A DNA stretch of 64,000 bases. Origin: Bacteroidia bacterium (GTDB lineage: Bacteria > Bacteroidota > Bacteroidia > B-17B0 > Aurantibacillaceae). The notes under the pieces were generated by a model. It searched no databases. It worked only from the letters and a program-made list of their open reading frames with translations, and was not told the origin of the DNA. Positions 32,027 to 38,506 of this stretch are shown here, in pieces. The stretch covers positions 45,128 to 109,127 of the forward strand of contig JAEUTN010000017.1 of assembly GCA_016787895.1 (NCBI GenBank), in the 5' to 3' direction. The position numbers and the translations under genes were made by a program. Numbering within the stretch: the first letter of the stretch is position 1; the number at the start of each line of letters is the position of its first letter.

Positions 32027-33244
32027 TTACTTCGCCATATCAAGAAACTCGAGGTAAAACTTTTTCAGTTTCACATTAAAATTGTTGTTGTGAAAAATAG
32101 AGACCAATTCCCCGCCGTATTTTTTGACTTCCTGAATGTATGGCTGGGCCAAATCTTTTAATTCCGTTTTATTTTCTTCGACCTCATGCAGCAGAGTGTT
32201 TTCGCTGATACAAAACGGATGTAATTCAAGGGGGCTCACTGATTCCGTTTCAAGCATGTACCATTTATAAGGATAACAATACGAGGCCCTGAATCCGTTT
32301 TTATTGGTGTAGCCCATGGAGTAATCGTTTTCCAATCCGGCCTGCAAAAGGTCGAGATAGGTTTTGGGAAATTTAAGTACTGAAAAATGTTGCCGGCTGC
32401 TGTTGATGATACGGTGGGTGATGGTGGAAATGCGGCTGAGTTCAACTTTTAACTGACGAAGAGATGCATTGGAGCCATAGGAGGGATGAAGACCTACACT
32501 GGAATAATCGGCCACATGTTTTATGAGCGACTGAAACCTTAAGTCGGAAGCCGAGTGATTTTTATCGTTGGGTCCGTAATCCCCTACCAGAAAAAAGAAC
32601 AGGGAGGTGATTCTGCGCTCGCTGTGGGCTTTGATGAGAAAATCATAGGCATCAAACGGGTCTTTGGCTTTGTTCAGGATAATCTTAAAGCGGTTTTTAA
32701 TTTTCTTTAAACTTCCGTCGCCCAGCACTCCGGCCAGGGTTCTCACAAAACCCTTGTATTTGTACTTGTAGGCGTTGTCGACATCAATGGTAGAAACAAA
32801 ATTGTAGTTTCTTTGCCTGAATTCCAGTTTTGGGAATTGTTCTTTTAAAATATCCCTCAGGTAAAAGAGCCACAGGTTCACCAGCGGGACGTGAAGAAAA
32901 TCGTACTGGTAAGCCAGGCTTGAGCTATACTGAAAACGCCCGTGTTGATCGGCTTTAAAGGGCAGGTATTCCTCGTAACGGGAAATAAGCCAGAAGGAAG
33001 CGCCAAAAAGATCGAATGGAATACCGGTTTCGCTGTTTCTAAAAAAAATGTGGCCAAGGCGCTTGTGCTGAAACACCTCCAGATGGTAATCGCGAATACC
33101 ATGGTCGTACAGTATGGTATGGGGTTTGATTTGCACACCTCCCATGGTTTCAATGGACGAGTAATTGATTTTTGGACCCTGGTAGCGTTCAAATTCTTCT
33201 CCTTCCTGTGTTATTCTGAATTCAAGCCCCAGCGCGTCGTACAA
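32027..33244 (-). CDS. DUF7033 / polysaccharide-deacetylase-like protein, N-terminus uncertain
   Basis: A protein of 405 or more residues. The deacetylase-like half shows NFVSTIDVDNAYKYKYKG (D-x-D of the metal site), ITSLFFFLVGDYG, SVGLHPSYGSN (His) and FRASYCYPYKWY, matching the CE4-like barrel of DUF7033 proteins; a relative is encoded at 18846-20087. The frame as listed opens at a TTG (33244), but it stays open upstream to 33319 and encodes NTLLVYSTKHSNRLYYIV, which matches the usual N-terminus of this family. No ATG, GTG or TTG precedes that segment in frame; an ATG at 33314-33312 lies one base out of frame with it. The real start is thus an unusual codon (perhaps ATC at 33310) or there is a one-base error. 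The substrate is unknown; a surface-glycan role is likely. Confidence 0.77.
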   Translation of the reverse strand: MYDALGLEFRITQEGEEFERYQGPKINYSSIETMGGVQIKPHTILYDHGIRDYHLEVFQHKRLGHIFFRNSETGIPFDLFGASFWLISRYEEYLPFKADQHGRFQYSSSLAYQYDFLHVPLVNLWLFYLRDILKEQFPKLEFRQRNYNFVSTIDVDNAYKYKYKGFVRTLAGVLGDGSLKKIKNRFKIILNKAKDPFDAYDFLIKAHSERRITSLFFFLVGDYGPNDKNHSASDLRFQSLIKHVADYSSVGLHPSYGSNASLRQLKVELSRISTITHRIINSSRQHFSVLKFPKTYLDLLQAGLENDYSMGYTNKNGFRASYCYPYKWYMLETESVSPLELHPFCISENTLLHEVEENKTELKDLAQPYIQEVKKYGGELVSIFHNNNFNVKLKKFYLEFLDMAK

Positions 33245-33507
33245 AAGAGTTCGAACGATGTAATACAGCCGGTTGCTGTGTTTTGTGGAATATACCAGTA
33301 GCGTATTGATGCATCTAAATTAAAAGTAAACCATGAGGTTTCACAATCAATCACCAATTAATGCACCGGAATCTCTTGTGAAAGTTGATTTCAGGCCGAT
33401 TTAGGTTCCAGGATAGGTTTCTAAGAACCACCTGTTAATAGATTTAACGCAAAGGGTCAAACAGGCCTTCATACATGGTTTACATTTAACTTCATATTCT
33501 TCTCCCC

Positions 33508-34686
33508 ATGAGTGAAATTTCAGAGTTTTTTACGGCACTTGATCCGGATTTAATTTCCAAAGTGGCTTCAAACAATGAAAACCAATTGGTGAACCTCTGC
33601 CGGATGAACAGTGCGGAGAATGGTTTCCCGGATCTGGAGGGAATTGACATTGCTATTATTGGTGTAAAAGAAGCCCGTCAGGCATCCGGCAACGAAGCGT
33701 GTCAGCTGGCCCCTGACCATGTGAGGGCGGCACTCTACCCCTTGTTCACCGGAAGTTTTAGTCCCCGCTTGGCCGATTTAGGTAACATTGAAGCCGGTCA
33801 TTCGATAAACGATACTTATTACGCCCTTAGTGCAGTAGTTGATCATCTGGTTCGTAAAAACATCGTTCCATTTATCATTGGAGGTTCACAGGACCTCACT
33901 TACGCTCAATTTCTGGGTTATAAAAACCTTGAACAAACCATCAATGTTGTATCGGTTGACAATGCCTTTGATCTTGGCACACCAAATGAGGAGATGAGCC
34001 ATAAAAATTATCTGGGCAAGATTATTCTGCATCAGCCCAATTATTTGTTCAATTACAGTAACATCGGGTATCAAACGTATCTGGTGGATCCGGTTAGTCT
34101 GGATATGATGACCAAATTGTATTTTGACGTGTACCGCCTGGGCCAGGTACGTAACCATGTGGAAGAAACAGAGCCTGTTTTGCGTCAGGCCGACATGATA
34201 AGTTTTGATATGGGTGCACTCAAGCACAGCGAAGCCCCTGCCCTGCCCTGGCCGTCGCCCAACGGGTTTTATGCCGAAGAAGCTTGCCAAATGATGCGTT
34301 ATGCGGGCATGTCGGATAAATTGTCCTCCATAGGCCTTTATGAAATCAATCCTGAATTCGACCAGAATTCAAAAACCAGTTTGCTGGCGGCGCAAATGAT
34401 ATGGTGTTTTATGGAGGGTTTTTACCAGCGCAAAAACGATTTCCCCAACCGCTCAAGCTCTGAGTACCTGCGTTTTCACGTGGTGTTGCAGGATGAAAAA
34501 TACCAGATCAATTTTTACAAAAGCAAAAAAAGCGACCGTTGGTGGATGGAAATTCCCTATCCGCCGAACAAAGACCTTAAATTTGAGCGCCACACCCTCA
34601 TTCCTTGCAGTTACAAGGATTACGAGCTGGCGGCTAAAAACGAGATCCCCGACCGCTGGTGGCAAACCTACCAGAAATTGTATTAA
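33508..34686 (+). CDS. Arginase/formimidoylglutamase-fold protein with degenerate metal site
   Basis: A 392-residue protein of the ureohydrolase (arginase) fold, as seen from IIGGSQDLTYAQFLGY, VVSVDNAFDLG and MISFDMGALKHSEAP in the correct order. In active enzymes these positions carry the two-manganese ligands as GGDHS, D-A-H-x-D and S-F-D-x-D; here the His of the first is Gln128, the His of the second is Ala153 (with Asn152 at the preceding position) and the second Asp of the third is Gly236. At most about half of the ligands remain, so hydrolysis of arginine or formimidoylglutamate is unlikely as such. A C-terminal extension of about 90 residues (YLRFHVVLQDEKYQINFYKSK) is not part of standard arginase. 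Its role is unknown; the downstream gene is a response regulator 42 bases away. Confidence 0.82.
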   Translation: MSEISEFFTALDPDLISKVASNNENQLVNLCRMNSAENGFPDLEGIDIAIIGVKEARQASGNEACQLAPDHVRAALYPLFTGSFSPRLADLGNIEAGHSINDTYYALSAVVDHLVRKNIVPFIIGGSQDLTYAQFLGYKNLEQTINVVSVDNAFDLGTPNEEMSHKNYLGKIILHQPNYLFNYSNIGYQTYLVDPVSLDMMTKLYFDVYRLGQVRNHVEETEPVLRQADMISFDMGALKHSEAPALPWPSPNGFYAEEACQMMRYAGMSDKLSSIGLYEINPEFDQNSKTSLLAAQMIWCFMEGFYQRKNDFPNRSSSEYLRFHVVLQDEKYQINFYKSKKSDRWWMEIPYPPNKDLKFERHTLIPCSYKDYELAAKNEIPDRWWQTYQKLY

Positions 34687-34712
34687 TTCCGTTTCAAATG
34701 AAGGCAATACTG

Positions 34713-34720
34713 TATTTTTG
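34713..34720 (+). promoter_or_regulatory. -7 promoter box TATTTTTG
   Basis: Perfect TAnnTTTG match ending eight bases before the ATG of the response regulator gene at 34729, within the 42-base gap after the arginase-fold gene. It suggests separate transcription with a very short leader. Confidence 0.5.
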
Positions 34721-34728
34721 CCTTTCAC

Positions 34729-35415
34729 ATGAACAGCACTATTTTTATCGTTGAGGACGAGGCCAACCTGGCCAATACCATTGCGTTGAACTTAAAGGCA
34801 GAGGGGTATCAAACCCTGATAGCCAGCAGTGGTAAAGAAGCAGCTTCGGTTTTTGAACGGACGATGAATGGCATGGATTTGGTAATGCTGGACGTGATGC
34901 TGCCGGATGTTTCAGGATTTGAATTGTGTAAACAGATTAAAAAAACGCGTCCCGAATTGCCCGTTATATTTTTAACTGCAAAAAACCAATCCTATGATAA
35001 AATTGAAGGTTTAAAATTGGGGGCAGACGATTACATAACCAAACCTTTCGATCTTGAGGAGCTTTTGCTCAGAATACGGAATTTATTGAAACGCGCGAAC
35101 ATCGCAGCTGAAGAGGTATTTAAATTCAGAAACGGAGAGATTAACTTTTCAACCTTTGAGATCAGCACGCACAACGGAGAGCGTATGCGTTTATCGAAGC
35201 GCGAAATGGGTTTGCTGGAACTCCTCACCCGTCAGGCGAACAAGGTCATCTCACGCGATGAGATTATTGAAAAATTGTGGACTCCCGATGAAAATGCCTC
35301 CTCCCGCACCATCGACAATTATGTGCTAAACTTCAGAAAATATTTTGAACCCAATCCCAAAGAACCTCAGCACTTTCATTCGGTGCGAGGTGTTGGGTAT
35401 AAATTTACTGATTGA
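34729..35415 (+). CDS. OmpR-family response regulator
   Basis: A 228-residue two-component response regulator. The receiver domain has the acidic pair (FIVEDEANLA), the phosphoacceptor Asp55 in LVMLDVMLPDVSG and the conserved lysine in VIFLTAKNQ; the link then leads to an OmpR/PhoB winged-helix DNA-binding domain (RLSKREMGLLELLTRQANKVISRDEIIEKLW, then RTIDNYVLNFRKYF and VRGVGYKF). It should bind DNA when phosphorylated. No histidine kinase gene is adjacent, so it is an orphan here. The family includes RprY-type regulators of Bacteroidota, but the targets cannot be inferred. A -7 box lies eight bases upstream. Confidence 0.92.
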   Translation: MNSTIFIVEDEANLANTIALNLKAEGYQTLIASSGKEAASVFERTMNGMDLVMLDVMLPDVSGFELCKQIKKTRPELPVIFLTAKNQSYDKIEGLKLGADDYITKPFDLEELLLRIRNLLKRANIAAEEVFKFRNGEINFSTFEISTHNGERMRLSKREMGLLELLTRQANKVISRDEIIEKLWTPDENASSRTIDNYVLNFRKYFEPNPKEPQHFHSVRGVGYKFTD

Positions 35416-35500
35416 AAACAGGAGCCGATTTCGTGTTTCTTAATCTAATTTTATTTCTTTCCTTTACTTTCATTAAAACCCAATTCTTTAGTACTATTCT

Positions 35501-37552
35501 ATGAACGTTTTACACAATTATGCCTGCGGCGAATGGGTAAAAGGCGCTGATAAAGGCCAGGAGCTTTTTAACGCGATTACCGGAGAATCATTGGCGCATG
35601 CCAGCAGCAGAGGTCTGGACTTTTCGAAAATGTGCAACTACGCCCGAAACACAGGGGGTCCCAACCTCAGAAAATTAACGTTTCATGAAAGAGGCCGTAT
35701 GCTGAAAGCATTGGCCATGCACCTGCTGAGCAAAAAAGAAGATTTTTATAAAGTGAGCTGGGCCACAGGGGCTACCCGGGCCGACAGTTGGGTGGACATT
35801 GAAGGTGGCATTGGCAATTTGTTTACCTATGCCTCCCTACGCCGTCAATTTCCCGATGAAACGTATTGCTATGATGGAGAAGTGGCCAAACTTTCGAAAA
35901 ACAACACTTTTATCGGCCACCACATTTGTGTACCCAAAGAAGGTGTAGCCATACACATCAACGCTTTTAACTTTCCGGTTTGGGGCATGCTTGAAAAAGT
36001 GGCGGTGAATTGGCTGGCAGGAGTTCCGGCCATAGTGAAACCGGCTACGGTCACTTCCTTTTTAACAGAGGCGGTTGTAAAAGAAATTATTGCCAGCAAA
36101 ATTTTGCCGGATGGTGCCCTTCAGTTGATTTGTGGCAGCGCGAATGGAATTCTGGATCATGTGAACAGCCAGGATGTAGTCACCTTCACCGGTTCTGCCT
36201 CTACAGGAAAAATGCTGAAAGCGCATCCCCGTTTAATCGAAGAGTCGGTGCCTTTTAACATGGAGGCCGATTCCCTGAATTGTATTGTATTAGGTACAGA
36301 TGTAACGCCTGCCATGCCTGAGTTTGACATCTTCATTAAAGAAGTAGTGAGGGAGATGACCACCAAAGCCGGGCAAAAATGTACAGCTGTGCGAAGAATT
36401 CTTGTGCCCGAAAAACTGGTTGAAGACGTACACATAGCCCTGGGCAAACGTTTGCAGCAAAACACCATTGGTGATCCCTTGCAAGAAGGCGTTCGTATGG
36501 GTGCATTAGCAGGAAAAACCCAGCTGAAAGAAGTTCTGGAAAAGGTTGAATTGCTGTCAAAAAACCAGACCCTTTTGATTGGCGACCTTAAGAACTTTGA
36601 AGTGAAAGGAGCGGATAAAAACAAAGGGGCTTTTATGCCCGCCCTTGTATTTTTGAACGAGTCACCTTTTTTAAACAAAGAATGCCACGAGGTGGAGGCC
36701 TTTGGTCCAGTGAGTACTATATTACCTTATCAAAAAATAGAAGACGCCATAGAGCTGAGCAAAATGGGAAAAGGTTCACTGGTGAGCAGTATTGTTACAG
36801 CCGATAACCGTTTGGCCCGCATGTATACTTTGGGTGCTGCCTGTATGCACGGGCGAATTTTAGTTCTGAATGCTGAATGTGCCAAAGAAAGTACGGGGCA
36901 CGGCAGCCCAATGCCCATGCTGGTTCACGGTGGGCCGGGAAGAGCCGGTGGCGGAGAGGAAATGGGGGGCAAACGCGGCGTATTCCACTATTTGCAAAGA
37001 ACGGCTTTGCAAGGCTCTCCAAACACCATCACGGCTATATTAAATCAATACCAACAAGGGGCTTCACAAATTGAAAAAGACATTCATCCATTCCGCCAGC
37101 ATTTTGAAGACCTTGAAATTGGTGAAACACTCATAACCGCTAAACATACGGTAACAGAGGCCGACGTGGTAAATTTTGCAAATGTGAGCGGGGATCATTT
37201 TTACGCCCATACGGATGTCACCGCTTTGGATGGCACCATCTTTACAGGTCGTGTAGCGCACGGGTATTACATCCTGAGCAAAGCCGCCGGTTTATTTGTG
37301 AATGCTAAAAAAGGCCCTGTATTATTGAATTACGGTATTGACGAATGTCGTTTTACCAAACCGGTTTACATGGGCAGCACCATTGGCGTACGATTCACCT
37401 GTAAGGAAAAAATCAACCAGGAGAAAAAAAACGCGGAGGACGTGGCCAAAGGAATTGTAAAATGGCTGGTGGACGTGTACGATGAAACCGGAGAAACCGT
37501 TGCCATTGCTACCATTCTGACCATGGTAAAAAAACGAAACCAGGAGGAATAG
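35501..37552 (+). CDS. paaZ: PaaZ bifunctional oxepin-CoA hydrolase / aldehyde dehydrogenase
   Basis: A 683-residue fusion enzyme. Residues about 1-520 are an NADP-dependent aldehyde dehydrogenase, with the catalytic Glu in FNMEADSLNCIVLG and the nucleophile Cys in TTKAGQKCTAVRRIL. Residues about 535-683 are a MaoC-like (R)-specific enoyl-CoA hydratase hotdog domain with the Asp/His pair in VSGDHFYAHTD. In aerobic phenylacetate degradation PaaZ opens the oxepin-CoA ring and oxidises the aldehyde. The length and domain order match PaaZ. The other paa genes are absent from the window, so it may serve a remote pathway or a related CoA-ester route. A RidA gene follows but has its own promoter. 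Confidence 0.92.
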   Translation: MNVLHNYACGEWVKGADKGQELFNAITGESLAHASSRGLDFSKMCNYARNTGGPNLRKLTFHERGRMLKALAMHLLSKKEDFYKVSWATGATRADSWVDIEGGIGNLFTYASLRRQFPDETYCYDGEVAKLSKNNTFIGHHICVPKEGVAIHINAFNFPVWGMLEKVAVNWLAGVPAIVKPATVTSFLTEAVVKEIIASKILPDGALQLICGSANGILDHVNSQDVVTFTGSASTGKMLKAHPRLIEESVPFNMEADSLNCIVLGTDVTPAMPEFDIFIKEVVREMTTKAGQKCTAVRRILVPEKLVEDVHIALGKRLQQNTIGDPLQEGVRMGALAGKTQLKEVLEKVELLSKNQTLLIGDLKNFEVKGADKNKGAFMPALVFLNESPFLNKECHEVEAFGPVSTILPYQKIEDAIELSKMGKGSLVSSIVTADNRLARMYTLGAACMHGRILVLNAECAKESTGHGSPMPMLVHGGPGRAGGGEEMGGKRGVFHYLQRTALQGSPNTITAILNQYQQGASQIEKDIHPFRQHFEDLEIGETLITAKHTVTEADVVNFANVSGDHFYAHTDVTALDGTIFTGRVAHGYYILSKAAGLFVNAKKGPVLLNYGIDECRFTKPVYMGSTIGVRFTCKEKINQEKKNAEDVAKGIVKWLVDVYDETGETVAIATILTMVKKRNQEE

Positions 37553-37581
37553 CCTCCATCGAAAACCAAGTCGAATCTTTT

Positions 37582-37589
37582 TATATTTG
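37582..37589 (+). promoter_or_regulatory. -7 promoter box TATATTTG
   Basis: Perfect TAnnTTTG match 18 bases before the ridA ATG at 37608. It separates ridA from paaZ transcriptionally and supports the shorter ridA start. Confidence 0.5.
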
Positions 37590-37607
37590 TTCAACAAAAA
37601 CCCAGTT

Positions 37608-37988
37608 ATGAAAAAAGTAATTAATACTGCTGATGCCCCTGCACCCATCGGGCCATACAATCAAGCCATCATTGTTGGAAATACCATGTACATCAGTGGT
37701 ACCATAGCCATGGACCTGCAAAGCAAACAACTTGTAAAAACCACCATTAAGGAAGAAACCAAAATGGTAATGGATTACATCGGAGCCATTCTGAAAGCAG
37801 GAGGATGTACCTTTGATAACGTGGTGAAGTCGACTATTTTTTTGAACGACATGAACAATTTTGTTCAGGTAAATGAGGTGTATGCCTCTTATTTCAAGGG
37901 TGATTTTCCGGCCCGCGCAACCATACAAGCGGCTAAATTACCCAAAGATGCCAACGTAGAAATAAGCGTTGAGGCCTATCTGTTTTAG
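37608..37988 (+). CDS. ridA: RidA-family reactive enamine/imine deaminase
   Basis: A 126-residue cytosolic protein that hydrolyses reactive 2-aminoacrylate-type enamines and imines produced by PLP enzymes. The start at the ATG 37608 (MKKVINTADAPAPIGPYNQAIIVG) gives the normal RidA N-terminus; the longer frame from 37587 adds a non-family extension that overlaps the promoter box. TMYISGTIAMD, IGAILKAGGCTFDNVVKSTIFLND and the C-terminal ARATIQAAKLPKDANVEISVEA, which carries the active-site Arg and Glu, are all present. Family members are trimers. It is a single gene of general housekeeping type. Confidence 0.93.
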   Translation: MKKVINTADAPAPIGPYNQAIIVGNTMYISGTIAMDLQSKQLVKTTIKEETKMVMDYIGAILKAGGCTFDNVVKSTIFLNDMNNFVQVNEVYASYFKGDFPARATIQAAKLPKDANVEISVEAYLF

Positions 37989-38089
37989 GTGTATTGTGTT
38001 GGAACACGAATTTTAACAAAAATTATTGAATTTTTTGGATTTTTGGATTTTACGTGTACCTTTACTTTGCACACACAAAACAGAACACT

Positions 38090-38362
38090 ATGAACATTTT
38101 TATCAGTAACATTAGTTTCAAGGTAAGGGAACAGGCACTGAGCGATCTTTTTTCACAGTACGGAAAAGTAACCAGCGTAAGAATTATCAAGGATAAGGAA
38201 ACACGCAGAAGCAAAGGTTATGGATTTGTAGAAATGGAGGACGATAATGAAGCTCAGGCTGCAATTAACGCGCTGAATGGCACAGAACATTACGAGCGAA
38301 ACATTGTGGTAGCCGAAGCCAAAGGCAAAAAAGCTGTAACTTCTGACGGATCACCGGAGTAA
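38090..38362 (+). CDS. Small RRM RNA-binding protein
   Basis: A 90-residue protein that is essentially one RNA-recognition motif. RNP2 is IFISNISFKV at the N-terminus and RNP1 is SKGYGFVEM, both with the aromatic residues that stack on RNA bases; the strand-helix pattern continues with EAQAAINALNGTEHYERNIVV. A short lysine/glycine tail ends the protein. The start is the ATG at 38090 (MNIFISN); the longer frame has a non-family extension. Small RRM proteins are common in Bacteroidota and are thought to act in post-transcriptional control; targets are unknown. A hairpin terminator follows 27 bases after the stop. Confidence 0.9.
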   Translation: MNIFISNISFKVREQALSDLFSQYGKVTSVRIIKDKETRRSKGYGFVEMEDDNEAQAAINALNGTEHYERNIVVAEAKGKKAVTSDGSPE

Positions 38363-38389
38363 TTTACCGTTTGAACCAACCTTACAGGA

Positions 38390-38416
38390 CCCGAAATCAT
38401 TGATTTCGGGTTTTTT
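38390..38416 (+). terminator. Rho-independent terminator after the RRM gene
   Basis: Arms CCCGAAATCA (38390-38399) and TGATTTCGGG (38401-38410) are exact complements and form a stable hairpin, followed by six T at 38411-38416. It ends the transcript of the RRM gene and separates it from carB. Confidence 0.88.
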
Positions 38417-38462
38417 ATTGATATTTCGTCAACATCTTTCTTTTCACTTCGGCCTTAGCGTG

Positions 38463-38470
38463 TATCTTTG
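38463..38470 (+). promoter_or_regulatory. -7 promoter box TATCTTTG
   Basis: Perfect TAnnTTTG match 36 bases before the carB ATG at 38507, just after the terminator of the preceding gene. It gives a short ordinary leader. Confidence 0.5.
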
Positions 38471-38506
38471 TCCGGTTTAATTTGACATCAACGACTACCC
38501 CTTAAT

